The notes: a model not told the origin generated them from the sequence alone. 64,000 nucleotides of DNA from Terana coerulea (GCA_024811115.1 JAKOGH010000896.1:1-64000); one strand, 5' to 3'. Numbered from the stretch's first letter, positions 24,244 through 37,048 are shown. Numbers and translations are program-made.

Positions 24244-27046
24244 ATGGAAGCCCTCGCGGAGACGGACTACATCACCGCGACGGATGGGCTGGGCATGACG
24301 GCGGAGGAACTCCTGCAATCCCTCGAAGCGCACGAAGACGTCGTCTCGTGGATCAACAGCGTCCTGGACGTCGACGAGCCCGACACGGCGGACCCGACGC
24401 ACGCCGCGGTGCTGGGCGCGCTCGACCGGCGCGTGACGCAGCTCGTCGGCACGCTCGAGCTCGCGAGCGAGGACACGTCCGCGCACGTCGAGCGGCTCAT
24501 CGACGACGTCTCGCGCGGCGCCGCGCGGCTCACGCACGACCTGCACTTCATGCGCGACGGCGCGCTCGCGCTGCAGGCGCTGCTCGGCGCCGCGGAGGCG
24601 CACGCGAAGGCGGGCGCGGTGCCCGACACGGACGCGGCGCTGCAGCGTCTGCACACGCTCGACGCCGTGAAGCGCAACATGGCGGCAGCGCGCGAGGTGC
24701 TGCGCGAGGCGGAGAGCTGGAGCACGCTTGAGTCCGACGTGATCTCGCTGCTCGGCGAGGCGAGCTACGCGCGCGCAGCGGAGCGGCTGGGCGAGGCGAG
24801 CAAGAGCATGGTCGTCTTCCAAAACACACCCGAGTACGAGACCCGCCGCACGCTGATGGTGAGCCTCCAGAACCAGCTCGAGGCGAGCCTCAGCTCCGCG
24901 CTCGTCGCAGCCGTAAACTCGCAGGACGTCGCCGTCTGCCGCAACTACTTTTCGATCTTTTGCAACATCCAAAGGGAGTCTGAATTCAGGAATTACTACT
25001 ACGGCTCGAGGAAGGCGTCGTTGGTGGAGATGTGGCAGAATGCGAGGCTGAGCGACTGCGATGGTGACGGAGAGGCGGGTTTGGGGCAGCAGACGTTTGC
25101 GCAGTTCCTGCCGACATTCTATCAAGCGCTTCTTGCCATGCTACAGGCCGAACGGACGTCCATCCCTGCCATATTCCCGGACCCTCAACCAACGCTTTCA
25201 ACACTCATCACCTCAACGTTCTCATCACTCCAGCCTACTTTCGGTGAACGGCTGTCCGCTGTTACCGGACACTATGGCGCGAAAGCACTCCCTCAGCTCA
25301 TCGCTGCGTTCCAAGCTACGCAAGACTTTGCGTTGGCTACAGACAGGATACTGGAGAAGATTGGCTACTCCACCCAGACGACACCCAATGCCGACTCTGA
25401 CGCACCTAAGGGGCATGCTCGCCGACGATCCTCAGCCCGCATGTCTATCTCCCGCCGTATTGGTCCGCACCGTGCCTCTATCTCCGGAAATCCGCTCGTT
25501 GGGCAGCTTGACAGTACGAAGATCGCATGGGACCAAGAGCTCTTTGAGCCATTTCTTGACTTCCAGACCGACTACGGCGTGTGGGAGAAGAAGTACCTCG
25601 AGGACGCGCTGCGCGGAATTATGGGCGAGACCGTCCCACCTAACGCGGACAGCTCGCGACTCCTGCGGGAGCGGTCCGTCGACGTGTTCAGCACGGCGGA
25701 CGAAGCCATCGCACGGTGCACGGCTTTCTCGCACGGGTACGCGTCCGCCGGGCTCGTATCCGCGCTCGACGCACTCTTCACCACCTTCACCGACAGCTCA
25801 AAGGCCGAAGTCACGTCCGCGTCGACAGCGTCCGCCGGCAGCATCGGTGTGTCCGCGGGCGACCTCTCCGACCTGGACTACACGCCCCGAAGGACTGGGC
25901 GGACATTCAGGCGTACCTGCACTCGCTCGAGGCGATCCGCGCGCTGCACGACCGCCTGCTGCGTTTCGAGGGTACGCTGCGCGGGGCGCTGGTGCGCACG
26001 TCGCACGTCTTTCGGCTCGGCCGCGCGGACCCCGCGGGCGTGCACGTCGGCGGGACTACGCGCGGCGCGGTGCAGCTGCTCGCGGGATCGGCACTCAACA
26101 GTATGGAGCTGCACGACCTGCTCGAGCGCGTGGACCCCGAGGCGCCGCACCAAAGCCAGTCGCGCGGGGAAGTGTTTGTTACCAGCCCATCGCCGGGCAC
26201 GGACACGCGATGGCCCTCTCAGGTCTTTCATTTCGACAGTCCTTCTGTGGGCGGCGCGCAGGCCGTCCCGCTACTTACGGGCGCGCGGGAGGCGATCTCG
26301 CAGTTTGCGAAGGCGTGCCAGGTCGCCCTGCAGGACACGATCCTCTCCCCGCTGCGCGCACAGCTCGCGGCGTACCCGGCGTTGCCGCTGTGGACCGCGT
26401 CCGACGCGAAGAGCAAGGGCGGTAAGGTGGGCAAGGGCAGGGGCGCGCTGAGCGAGCTGCAGGTGCCGACGTTCAGCCTGAGCCCGAGCGCACCGATGCA
26501 GCGCGTCGCGGAGGGCCTGCTGAACCTGCCGCGGCTGTTCGAGGTGTACGCGGACGACGCGGCGCTCAGCTTCAGCCTGCACACGCTGCCGCACGTGCGC
26601 ACGGACATGCTCGCCGCGCTGCTCGAGGCGCAGGTGCCCGCGCCGCCCGCCGTGAGCGACGGGCCCGGCCCCCAGGGCCACGCGCGCCGGACGAGCTCGC
26701 TCTCGCTCAAGCCGCCGCCGCCGCCGAGCGCGCCGCAGGAGCTCACGCCCGAGGCGGTGTCCGCCGCGTGGCTCTCTTCCCTCGGGCTCTCGCTGCTGTC
26801 CCACCTGACGGGCGCGGTCCTGCCGGCGCTCAAGGGGCTGAGCGAGAAAGGGGGAAGCAGCTGGCGTCGGACCTCGGGTATCTGGGCAGCATTGTGATGG
26901 CGCTGAACGTCGAGGACGCGGCGCTGGATCGGTGGCGCGAGTGCGTGGAGTTGGAGGATGCCGCTGGGAGAGAGAAGATAAAGGAGGAGGGGGTGGACGA
27001 GGTGCTGAGGAACGTCGCGCGATTGAGGGGGTGGCCAGTTGCCTAG
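24244..27046 (+). CDS. COG7: Conserved oligomeric Golgi complex subunit 7
   Basis: Lobe B subunit of the COG tether that captures intra-Golgi retrograde vesicles. A single long exon of about 930 codons starts at ATG 24244. The N-terminus is helical: LLQSLEAHEDVVSWINSVLD. The block LDAVKRNMAAAREVLREAE, then SWSTLESDV and NTPEYETRRTLMVSLQNQLE, matches COG7 of animals and plants. NYFSIFCNIQRESEFRNYYY continues it. Two single-base frame losses are seen: in the C run at 25885-25888 (DLDYTP to KDWADIQAYLHSLEAI) and in the G run at 26850-26854 (GLSEKGG to KQLASDLGYLGSIVMALN). Both are homopolymer under-calls in conserved sequence. It ends LRNVARLRGWPVA. Confidence 0.92.
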
Positions 27047-27777
27047 AAGGTTAGCCTCGCTGAAAGCTTTCTGGGTATGCCACATCCAGCGTATGAATAG
27101 GAGACTTGACGGCTGAGGCCCAATAAATTGGACTTCGCCCTTCACCATTTCCCTCGGCTGCGCCTAGTACCCGTCACGGCTCGCGTATAACATTCATGAA
27201 CTTCATGGTATGACATTGGTATCTAGAGTGCATTCAAGCATTAATTGATGCAGCTCACAAAACAACACGTAGGTGACCCGCAAGCCGCATAGCCTTGGCG
27301 TAAGATTCGATAGCGTTGGCTTGACTTGAAAGAGAAAGGAAACCATACTTCATTCTGCACACTGCGGTTCGCAGTAATGTTCCTCTCAAAACAGTATTTA
27401 GTTGGCAACACGTGCATTGAAAGCCTCCCAGGCCATGTACCCTACACACGATATTTTTGTACATTTTGTGACAAGTGTCTTTTATCTATGTTTTGTTTTC
27501 CTCCAACTACACTACTCCGATTCTCTTTTTGGCTCCTGCATTGAGCAGGTTTCCTCCGACTACATTTTGGTGACGTTTTTGGTGTGCTTCGTACGTCTAC
27601 GAAGCATCGATAGGGGTTATTACGGTTCTGGGCGGGACTGAGACAGGGACGATGTCGACGAAAGCGAACGGACGGGCCGAGGACGAGCGGACAGGAAGAA
27701 GGCGAACGGACAGGACGATGACAAGCGAGGTGGACGAGGCGGACTTCGGATGCATGCCTGCATAAGAGGTCGCCTAC
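27047..27777. other. Convergent 3' intergenic region
   Basis: Lies between the 3' ends of COG7 and the coiled-coil gene. T-rich stretches near 27475-27545 may be 3' UTR or termination sequence. No gene is seen. Confidence 0.4.
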
Positions 27778-29873
27778 TCAGGCCCAGTCAAAAGAGTCGT
27801 CGGTCGCAGCCTTTGAAGTCTGTGGATGGTGTCAATATCAACGCAGCTGAGAAAATCAAGTAATACGCACGAGGATCAGCGAGACGGACGGCCGCAGCAG
27901 CTCTGGCGAAGAGAACAAGCCCGAGATGTCGTTCATGGAAACAGAGCCAAAAGGCAGGCGAGATCCAAGACGAGACTCGGAGTTCTAGAGCGCAAGCAAG
28001 GTGAGAAGGATAGACACATGAGCGATGAGGGGCGTACCTGAACGAAGCCACCGACATTCTCCTTGTCAGCGCGCAGGAAGCGACCAGGAGAGAGAACTAG
28101 AGACGATTCCGCAGCGGCAGAGAACTCAGAGGTGTCGAGTTGAACCAGAGCCGACGAAGCGGGAGACATGAAGAAAACAGGGTTGGTGTCGTAGACGGCA
28201 TGGTGAGGCTGACCGTTCATGGCCTGAAGCGCTGCGATACCGCCCATCAAGCCACCCTCAGAGACCTCAAGTAAGTCCTCCGCAGCACAGATCGTGTGCT
28301 CCAGCCGCATACGCCGGGTGGTCTCAGCCGTCAGCTGCACCTCCATGTTGTACACCGTGTCCCCGAACGACTCGATGCGCGCCGCCTGGGTCCGGATGGT
28401 GTTGGCGGCCTCGATACGCGCGGCGGTGATGTCCTGGACCTTCGCCTCGAGACAAGTGACTCGGCACTTCAGCGCGTTCGCGTCGATCCTGGCGTCCACA
28501 AGCTCGGCCTCCAGCTTGGCCTTGTCAGCCTTGAGAGAAGCATTCTCCGCCTTGAGCTCGCCGCCGGAAGTAGACAGAACGGTGCACCGGTCCTTCGCGC
28601 TCTTGAACTCGGCGTTGAGCGTCCGGTTCTGGTTGCGAACCTGGGCGAGTTCCGACGCGAGCTTCGTGACGCTGCCGCGCTCCGCATTGAGGTCGGCGCG
28701 AAGGGCATGCGCCTCCCGTCGTGCAGTGGCGACCTCCTCCTTGAGCTGGATCTTCTCCAAGTTGCCAGAAACAGCGTCCTTCGTGGCCTGTGCGAGCTCC
28801 GCCTTCGTCCGGGCATGTGCGAGGTTTGCCGACACTGCATCCTTCACCGCCTTGTTGCGCTCGTCCGTCACCTGTGCAAGCTGTGCCTGGAGCTGAGCAA
28901 GCGACTCCTCGAGCGCGGCCTGCTTGTTGTCTGCGGCGCGAGTGGCCACAGATGCCTTGAACCGCTGTGTCTTGAGCTCCTTGGATGTCTTCTCATGTTC
29001 GCCCTCGGCGGTGTCCAGTCGGGTATGAAGCTCCGCGAGTTCACCCCGGTGCTGAACGCGCTCGGTCTCGACGGTGGCGGCCAGTTCCTCGTTCTCGGCC
29101 TTCAGACCCATGACTTTCTCCGTCGCTGTGGTCAGGACGTCGTCAAGCTCGGCCATGAGAAGTTCCTGCTTGTGACCGGACACGCCGAGAGAGATCGTGA
29201 GTCCTTCGTTCGCCTTCCGGGTCTCCTTCAGCTCTAGTCGCAGCTCGTTCTCGTTCGCCTTCAGCTCGTCAATCGTCTCTTCCGAAGTAAGACGCGATGC
29301 CTGCAGTTCGTCGCGAAGTTGGACAATGTCGCGCTGCAGACCGGACTCGCGATGCTGGGTGTCCCGGAGTGAGCTGGAGACCATGTCTTTGTCCGCTTCG
29401 ATCTGCGCCTTCTGAACAGATACAGTCTTGAGCTGCTTGGCGAGCTCCTCGCGTGCCGCAACTTCTGCCTCGACCCGAGCCTCAGTGTCTTCCAGCTTCT
29501 TCGTCACCTTGCACAGCCTTGTCCGTAAATCGCTGGTGGTGACCTCGAGGTCGGCCAACTTCTTCGCAGCTTGTGCGGCTGCCGCAGAAGCTTGGTCCCG
29601 ATCCGACTGAAGTGTGTCCATGAGCAGGAAGAAATCATACTCTCCAGTTTCCCTGGCCGCGTGGATCTCGTCGTGCAGGCGCAGGATGTCCAAGTGCGCG
29701 CTTGCAACCTTGCTCTGCTCGTCCTCCAGCATGGCGCGCTGACAAGCATGTTCGACCTCGGCAGCATCGAGTGAGGCTTGGAGACCATTGGCCTTGTCAA
29801 CAAGCTCTCCACAGTAGACAAACACGGGCTTGGCCTTGAAGGCGAGGGTGGCTCTGACGCGTGCGATGTCCAT
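27778..29873 (-). CDS. Long coiled-coil protein of unknown function
   Basis: The start is ATG 29873 (MDIARVRATLAFKAKPVFVY). A 1.8-kb exon encodes almost continuous heptads rich in Glu, Lys, Leu and Ala (SLDAAEVEHACQRAMLEDEQ, KLEDTEARVEAEVAAREELA, LNAERGSVTKLASELAQVRN). After NVGGFVQ come two introns (27985-28037 and 27820-27870). Short exons then read NSESRLGSRLPFGSVSMNDI and TSKAATDDSFDWA, with a stop at 27778. About 660 aa, no motor, FHA or membrane segment. It resembles generic filament-type coiled coils in basidiomycetes. Function is unknown. Confidence 0.72.
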
Positions 29874-30722
29874 CTTCAAATGTACGGCGATGTTGCTGTG
29901 TTTGGTGATGAATCGACTCGAGAGATTAGAACAAAAGAAGCAGTAGGCTGGCGAGATGATGATAGTAGGTGAAGACTGGTTACTGCGAGGAGGGCGGGTT
30001 TATATTCCGTTGAGCTTGCCAGCCGCATTATGATTTGGACTGGGTGGTAGGCTGACCGTCAGGTTCACCTGCTGCGCTTCGCCAGAAACCAGCCACCGAA
30101 AGCTTGATAACCAGCTCAGGGGTGCATTGTAGGCCGCCTTTTCTATCGCTGTGGCCCCATCGAACTTCTGCGTCGAGTCGTGGTAGGGGTTCTACGCCGT
30201 GTAGCTTGGAATATGACCGAGCTCTGACTAGTGGTGCAGATGCCAATTCAGTGTCCTGAGTGTTGTTTGTATCGCCATACTGACATATTGTGGGGTATAC
30301 ATGGAAGTAATGAGTGAGTGGAAGGGGGTAAGTAAATGGCTGAGCCTGGTAAGGCCAGAAGCCGCTCGAAGCGCTGAGGTTGAGAAACGCATCAGGTTCG
30401 CACGGTCGACGCCACAAAGTCAAAGCAAGCACAGCCGCTCCTCAAGTGTCCAGACTTGCCATTTCGTCAGGCCACATGCTGTTATCACATATGATAATTT
30501 CACATACCACACAACAAGTGGTCTCAGATCACACATGACTAGCATGTTGAAATAACTAATAAATGTCTACAATACGACGGACGAGCGAGGTGCCAGTGAG
30601 GAAGCAGGGTATAATACGCTCGCACAGAACACTGATATCTGCAGGAAGCATGACGGTAGGCGCAGCCACAGCACATCTAACGGAGTTAACCGGAACATAC
30701 ATTGCGTTCCAGACGAACGACA
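29874..30722. other. Intergenic between coiled-coil gene and aspartic protease
   Basis: 849 bp holding the promoter of the coiled-coil gene and the 3' side of the protease gene. No gene recognised. Confidence 0.4.
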
Positions 30723-32146
30723 TTATTTCAGGGTTGCGAAGCCTACACGGTTGCTACCCAAGTCAAATGTAGAGTACACATTCTGGAGGAACGTATCGCC
30801 GACGACCCAGAACGAGAAACTGCTCGTGCCAACCAGCGCTCCGACGCAGTCAGCCGAGCCCTGAGACACCCGGCCCAGGTTGAACAGGCTCGGCGTGATG
30901 TTGAACGCCCGCCCGCCGAAAGTCAGGCTGACGCGTTCCGTGGCCGAGCACGGAAAGCTGTAGAAGCCCTGCCCGACGGTCGACGCCTGGCTCTTGCTCC
31001 CGGGAATGGTGGCGTAGAACGCCTGCACCTGCTTAGCTGGCGCGACGATCAACGTCGTGCCGGTGTCGATGACGGACTGCACGTTGGTCACGGGCGTGTT
31101 GCCATTGACGGCGACGGCATCCAGCTTGACCTGCCAGTATCCCTGCGTGGTCACTGTGAGCCGTGGAAATTGGCAGAAATGTCGTGGAGTGCTCACCGGG
31201 GTAGTGACTGGGACATACGTGAAGCTGCCGGTAAAGAGATTGGCGTTGGCTCCGCCTAGAAGGAGCTCTGCGCCGGTGGTTGACAGCTTGAACGAGAACA
31301 CTGGAGCGGAGATTTGCTTTTGGGCGACCAACGACTGGAATACCGGAGGCGCATTATATGCCGAGATTGCTTGATATGCCATTCCCATAAGACCGTCCGG
31401 AGGGAAGTTTGCGATGGCAAAACTGGCTGAGTATGATGTTGCGGCACCAAGCCGCTGTTTGGTCGCCTGGTATAGGGTTAGTCAACTGTATCCTTTCAAG
31501 CTAGCCGAACACGTACTGTGAGGCCAGCAATAGACACCGTATCATTGAACTGCTCCCCTTGCGTCTCCCCCGAGCCATATTTGAGGTCGAACGTCTTGTG
31601 CACGTCGACCGCGGTGGAACTTGCAGTGAAGTTGTACCGCTTGTGCCCGTTGCATCCGGAGCAGGTGGGCCCGGGGACAAACAGGTCGCTGCTGCCAGTA
31701 TCGAACTGGACTGTGAACGACTGCGGCGGAGTGCCGACAGTAAGCGAGCCTTGCCACAGCTCGCCGTCGTTTTCGTCCGTCAGGGGTACCGAGCCTTTCG
31801 CGGAGGCAGATGATGCTCGACGAGTGAGTGTACCGTTGGACCCGCCGAGGAATAGGGTGTTCAGAGGATGAGGCTGGCCGGTGTTAGCTTCGTAGGCGGA
31901 AAATCCGTCCTCGTATTTCCTGTCATTGAACCCATGGTTAGCTGCAAACAGTACTGGATGTGGGTGGAAGACGTACGAGATAGTCCTCTCAAGGATAGCA
32001 ACGAGAGCAGATGGGTTGATGAACTCGTCCAGCGAGAGCCCGTCACGCTTGCTCAGAGCAATCGTGTACACACCCTGATCAACAGAGGTAGGAGACGCAG
32101 AAGCGAAGAGAGCAAGAGCGGAGGCAACGAAAGCGATGGTCAACAT
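30723..32146 (-). CDS. Secreted pepsin-like aspartic protease (family A1)
   Basis: The start ATG 32146 gives a signal peptide (MLTIAFVASALALFASASP). A propeptide of about 100 residues with a dibasic-type end (TLTRRASSAS) follows. The mature enzyme has WQGSLTVGTPPQSFTVQFD followed by DTGSSDLFVPG, the first catalytic Asp. The second catalytic motif is SVIDTGTTLIVAP. Two Cys pairs fit the fold (CSGC near the first site, C...C around FPCSATERV and GSADCVGAL). It ends NVYSTFDLGSNRVGFATLK, the usual A1 C-terminus. Introns lie near 31920-31975, 31450-31515 and 31155-31205. No GPI tail is seen. It probably digests extracellular protein for nitrogen. Confidence 0.93.
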
Positions 32147-32604
32147 CGTTGTAGAAAGCAAGGCAAGGTATGTGGGAAGTGGAAGTTGAAAGTCGAAAGC
32201 AAGAGCACAGCTGGGGGATCTGAGCTGCTATCGCGGCATTTTATAGGCCTTGGAGTGAAGGGGCTGACGAGAGGCGCGAAGGTGGTCAGCCTTGTTGTCA
32301 GCCTCTGAAAAAGGAAAACATAAATTGTGCAGTGTCCTCCACGTGCGCTACCACTTCACCCAGAGGCTGACAGCGATCGCAGCTAGAGATCAAAGCTGAC
32401 ACGACAATGTTCGGTCCGGCTCCCAAGGTGGAGCAGAGTAAAGACGTAGCCAGTGTGCCATAACGTTGCGTAGAGCAATACATACATTCTGTCGCCTCCG
32501 TTCAAGATCGAGTGCCAGTCGAGGCCATCGACTCGGAAGCAGATTGAAGATACAGAACATTCGCCGAGTATCAGTTATGAGGTGATTGCACGACAGCTTC
32601 GCTG
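32147..32604. other. Intergenic
   Basis: Promoter of the aspartic protease, with TTTTATAGG near 32239 as a possible TATA region, and 3' side of the next minus-strand gene. No gene is seen. Confidence 0.4.
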
Positions 32605-33497
32605 TCAGCAACTATCGCCACTAGAGTTGTCCAGGGCATGACCAACAAGCTGGCTGGCAATGCAAGAGCGGGGAACCCAGAACCAGACTGTCTCACCGCC
32701 ATACGCTGCTATCGGGGCGCGAACCATGCTGGCCTGCCTGTCACGAGAGCTGTATCGGTACCCGCCGCCACTTGCCGGCGGCGCAAACGGCACCGGGTCT
32801 TGGAATGCCCCCGATGCAAAGTAGGAGTCCTACGTTGGTAACATTGTTAGCGGCCGAGCTAGAGTGTCAGAATAGAACCTACGATAAAATAATTGTAGTA
32901 TCCCGTACAGCCGGCAAGGTTCAGAGGAATGATGATGGCCCCATCTCCTTGGTGAGGTGGTGCATCAAAGTCGACACCGAACGCTCGTCGGTCGCACATG
33001 CTGGACTGGGTTGTTGTAGAACACGACGACGAGAGTGTGACCGGGTTCGCAGTATTCAGAGCCTAAAGAATTCATCAGTAGGGATGTGTCTGCGAGAACC
33101 ATCAGCGCTTACAGAGGGTAGGATTGTGGTGCACCCATTGCTAGTACCTCGGTAGCGACCGAAATGGAAAGCCTGAGGGCGAAGTGCTCTCGACATCAAA
33201 TCGCTGTCCAGCACTTGCTGTGCCTGCACTCACATGAGCATGCTTGAAAAGGGCAAACGCTATTTGACGAGCTTACCCATCACATATCCACAGGGTTTAT
33301 TCGCCAGCCAGCCACCCGCAGGGATCGTCCCAGAGTTCCCGCAGGCTGCAGGCTTCGGAACATTTGCTACATGAGTATTCAATGTAGTGGCATAAGCTAC
33401 GACGCAGTATTATGGACATACCTATCGTAGGATACTCGTTGATGGCGCTGACCGTGGAGGCGAGGAAAGCCAACCAGGTAACCGTGATGATCTTCAT
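32605..33497 (-). CDS. Small secreted cysteine-containing protein, unknown
   Basis: The start ATG 33497 gives a signal peptide MKIITVTWLAFLASTVSA. Exon 2 reads VPKPAACGNSGTIPAGGWLA and NKPCGYVMG. Later exons give GRYRGTSNGCTTILPS, TLSSSCSTTTQSSMCD, IIIPLNLAGCTGYYNY, and finally GGGYRYSSRDRQASMVRAPI and WFWVPRSCIASQLV. Five to six exons are separated by introns of about 50 nt. One frame slip near 33180 is fixed by removing one C from a CCC run. About 200 aa with at least eight Cys in the mature part. I know no family for it. It could be an effector-like or cell-wall protein. Confidence 0.6.
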
Positions 33498-34016
33498 GCC
33501 AACTGCTCTGACTAGGGGTAGTGAGTGAGAATACGCGTTACATACCAAAAGATTTTCCGTCGTCTCTTATATGCGTCTCGCCATGCTCGTGGGGATGCCG
33601 TCAAAGCCTCATAGTAGCTTGAGCTTGTGACCGCTTTATGACAGCTGGCACATGCAGCCAACGTTGATAACTCGTACCACTGCCAACAGCACATGACCAC
33701 TGAACAACGTTCGCACTTACCTAAGGGACTGACGACTTAGGGATGATTCACGCTTCGGTCTATGGTATTGTATTCGGTGCCCCAGCAAGGCCTTTCGCAC
33801 GCAGGCATCAGGTCGTGTATATATGCATATGACACGGAGTAGACGTGGTGGAGTGAAAGAAAGCCCCGATGAGCCCGTCTGCGGGAAATCGCGCCTGTGG
33901 GATCGTGGCGTTTGATGGCGGGATGATGCGCTGATGACGGCCGAAGCCGTGTTCCTCTCTCCGATGGTCTTCGACCGTCTTGTCTCTACTCCCACTCACC
34001 TACTTCCATCGCCGGC
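33498..34016. other. Divergent promoter
   Basis: Between the small secreted protein (-) and tocopherol-cyclase-like gene (+). Nothing else is seen. Confidence 0.4.
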
Positions 34017-35134
34017 ATGAACCTCTTACGCAGCGCCTGGAGCACAGTCCGCAGAGCTCTCCTCCGCCGCGACCACTTCGCACCGCACGCCCACGCCGGC
34101 TTCGAAGGCTACTACTCGCGCACACAGCTCGACGACGGCGGGACGATAGCTGTCATCTTCTGCTGGGTCAAGAACGCTGCCAAACGGCCCAACTTGGTGC
34201 ATGTCTCTTACACTCCTCCTACCACCGGAGACCGTGCGCTTGCGTTCAAGCACGAGTTCTTCCCTGACCGACTGGAAGTGACGACGCATCCCAAGCTGAC
34301 GGACGGGCAGCAGCCGTTCAGCGTACACATGCCTGGTGTCGGTACAATGGAAGTCAAAGGCGACACAGTTGCATACAATGTGAAGACAGAAGACCCAGAC
34401 CTCGAGTTCGACCTTACGATCACCGACCGCGTTCCCTGGTCTGACGACACACCTCTTGCCGGCCCCATGGGCGTTCTCGCTGTGCTTTCCCCTCTTCTCC
34501 CTCTCAACTGGCACGTCGGCTGCACCTCCAGCAAAGCGCGGTATACTCTGACGCGGTCAGGGGAGGACACAGAAGGGCTCGGGCGTAGCACATTTCGAGA
34601 AGAACTGGGGCGCGTCGTTCCCACAGGGATGGATCTGGAGCCAATCGTTCTCCGCCGCAGAGCCGAAGAAGAGCCTGTGTCTCGCGGGCGGCGCGGCGCT
34701 GCCTGGCGTGCAGGCGTACCTCCTCGGCTACCGCTCCGCGTCTCTTCGCTGGGACTTCCGTCCGCCCTTCACTGCCGCCGTGTGGAAGCTCTCGCCGTTC
34801 ATGAAGGTCAAGCGCAGCAGCGAAGACGGCGTGTTCGAGTTGACGGTGCAGACGTTCACCAGGAAACTCGCCGTGAAGCTGCATGCGCCCCCAGCGAGCT
34901 TCATCGGCCTCGCTGCCCCATACGCCGACGGACACAGGCCCGAGTTTGCTTTCGAGAGCTTTGAAGCGAGGTCGTGGGTGCAGGCGTGGACACGAAAGTA
35001 CCCGTGGCATCCGTGGACGTTGGTGGAAGAGGGCGAATGTGGTACCAACCTGGATGGCGTGCCCGTGTGCGGCGCTGGAGTTCGGCGGCTCATTCAGTCA
35101 CCAAGCGCAGCAGCAGACTAAGAAGGAGGACTGA
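34017..35134 (+). CDS. Tocopherol-cyclase-like domain protein
   Basis: About 370 aa, apparently intronless. Start ATG 34017. The first half reads HAGFEGYYSRTQLDDGGTIA, VIFCWVKNAAKRPNLVHVSY and GPMGVLAVLSPLLPLNWHVG. The second half has the family signature HFEKNWGASFPQGWIWSQ, like the HxEKNWG..FP..WIW motif of tocopherol cyclase-like proteins (PF14249). LGYRSASLRWDFRPPF and ALEFGGSFSHQ follow. Fungi do not make tocopherol, so a lipocalin-like lipid-binding or isomerising role is more likely. Frame shifts are needed near 34590 (before HFEKNWG) and near 35066. If the second is not real, the stop is 35121 rather than 35134. Confidence 0.7.
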
Positions 35135-35752
35135 TAGCCTTGGCTGAAGGTAAGCATACGGCTTATTGAGGGTGTCTTCGAGAAGCATAACGTCATCCCC
35201 GCAAAACAGGGCTGTGTCACACCAACCGAAGGGAGGGCACTGCAGAAGAGAAGACGGACATGATCCGGGTCTAAACTTAGCAGTACTGTGCGGGCGTAAT
35301 GCTCACGTAGAGGCGTCCGACGGTTTGTTACGCTCTCATGAGCTTCCTCTTAGGGTAGACCACGAAGATCCGGCTAATGACGCAGTCTGGACTTTGTCAA
35401 GGAGCATGAGCTGTAGAGTAACTAATCTACCTTCACGGTGTTTTGTGAGCTGGCGATCACTCCGTACTGGCCTGGAGCTTCGGAGACGCCTCTAGTACAC
35501 GGATTCACGTGCTGGGAGCGAGAGAGGGTCATCTGGCCCTTATACGCCTCCGCGCCGTGTCAGATGCTCAATTCAATTCAAGCCGCCTAGCCCAGCCTAT
35601 CCCTGGTATGGGAAACCGCCTCGGCAGGCTATATAACCCCTGGAACGCTCTCGTTGTGCCTTCTCTCAAGCACCCCACCCCCGGAGTCGAGCTCGCTCTC
35701 TCCACCAGCGTCGCACACCACCCCCCTCGCACCCTCGAGCCTCACCGTCGAC
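35135..35752. other. Intergenic
   Basis: Holds the 3' side of the previous gene and promoter of the Cys-rich gene, with TATATAAC near 35629. No gene is seen. Confidence 0.4.
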
Positions 35753-36264
35753 ATGTCGGACGCCAGCGCAGCCACCTCCATCGAGATCAACGACGCCCTC
35801 TTCTGCCAGGCGCATCTCAAGGAGATCGTGCGTATCGGGTGACCGCCCGTCGTCATGCGGCCTGTCGACTGACGGTGGCTCTTCTTCTTCTGCAGTGCGC
35901 GGACTGTTCCTTCGACGGGAGGGAGGAGAACGATGCGTTCTTTGGGGTGCGTGCTTTCTGCCACTAGTGCGCGGAGCCGTCGCTGACCTGCCGCGGGCGT
36001 TGCAGTTCGATCCCATCGATCGTGAAGGCCTCGAGGCCCCCAACTCTTCGCCCAACAAGGACGGCGTGTACCAGTGCAAGAAGCACAGTTCCACTTGTGC
36101 GTACCTACCCAGATGTTCCGGCCCGGGCTGCTCGCTGACTTTGTGGCGTCGCCGCTGCAGCTTGCAACCAGTGCTTCGGCTGGAAGAAGCAGATCACTCG
36201 CTCCCGTGCTGCAGCCAAGAAGGCGGGCAAGAAGGCAGGCAGTTCTGGGTCCAACTTGTATTAA
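35753..36264 (+). CDS. Small Cys-rich, probably zinc-binding protein
   Basis: Four exons: 35753-35827, 35896-35946, 36006-36096 and 36161-36264, with donors GTGCGT and acceptors TGCAG. The protein is about 107 aa. Cys/His pairs are spaced FCQAHLKEI-CADC early and QCKKHSSTS-CNQC later, which could bind one or two zinc ions. The tail is basic (RSRAAAKKAGKKAGS), suggesting nucleic-acid or chromatin contact. I do not recognise the family. Splicing is clean in all junctions. Confidence 0.75.
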
Positions 36265-37048
36265 TGCATGTATATCAGTCGCGACGACACCTCCTGTATG
36301 ACTAGCAATCGCAATGTACCATCATGATATCCGAATTTCCTCTGAGACTCTGGCCGTGCTCGTGTATCTCCATCTCCTGTTCCTGCTTGTTCTGTCCGTT
36401 GAGCTGTACGCGGAATCAGTTGACTTCATTATACCTCCGCAGTTTAGACTGCGCTCGGGGATATCGACGTCGGTGGCTGATGGATTCAACCCTTGTCACC
36501 TTCATCAAAACAACGCATCATTGGCTCCTCGTACTGAGCTCGGGTGTTGTGGCTGTTTAAAGCCTATTAGAATAGATTACCCGTTGTACTTACCCTCGAC
36601 CTCGCCACGGCTGCTCCGCCACTGCATCGACTCGCGACCAGCATGGCCGACACTTGGCGTCCTGCGCTGCACCAGTCTGCCCACGCCGTCAGCCATTTCT
36701 CCGGCGCCGTCTCCGTGCACCTATCCCAGCGCGTGCATTAAACTCTCCATGCCGTTCTTTGCCATCTCGGGTCAAAACATGACATGCTTGCGAAGCTGGA
36801 TCATCGTGTCCGGGCGGGACATGCACATTCGTCAGAGCCTGTGCGCGAGGGCCGCCTGCCTTGCAAATTGTATTTGTCAGCCTTGCTCAATCGCTCGCCA
36901 TCGTCCCCCGCCACCGCGGTCCTGCTCGTCCGCCCCGTCTATAAAAACTTCCTCCTCAAGCATGCCTCGTCTTCCTTACCCCCACCAGCCCACCCCACCC
37001 ACCTACAGCGTACCCTCTCAGCCAAACTAGACGTTTCTCGCTCACAGC
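36265..37048. other. Intergenic upstream of cystathionine gamma-lyase
   Basis: 784 bp. A CTATAAAAAC near 36939-36948 is a plausible TATA box about 100 bp before the start. No supported gene. Confidence 0.45.

Noticed and set aside
24160..25125. Long minus-strand frame opposite COG7
   Set aside because: Arg/Ala-rich shadow frame caused by GC-rich codons of COG7, with no independent motif.
25061..26425. Long plus-strand frame overlapping COG7
   Set aside because: Alternative frame of COG7 rich in Arg/Ser/Thr, with no family resemblance. The true frame matches COG7 on both sides of the slip.
30028..30432. Minus-strand frame upstream of the coiled-coil gene
   Set aside because: No domain and no splice context. 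It lies in the promoter region.
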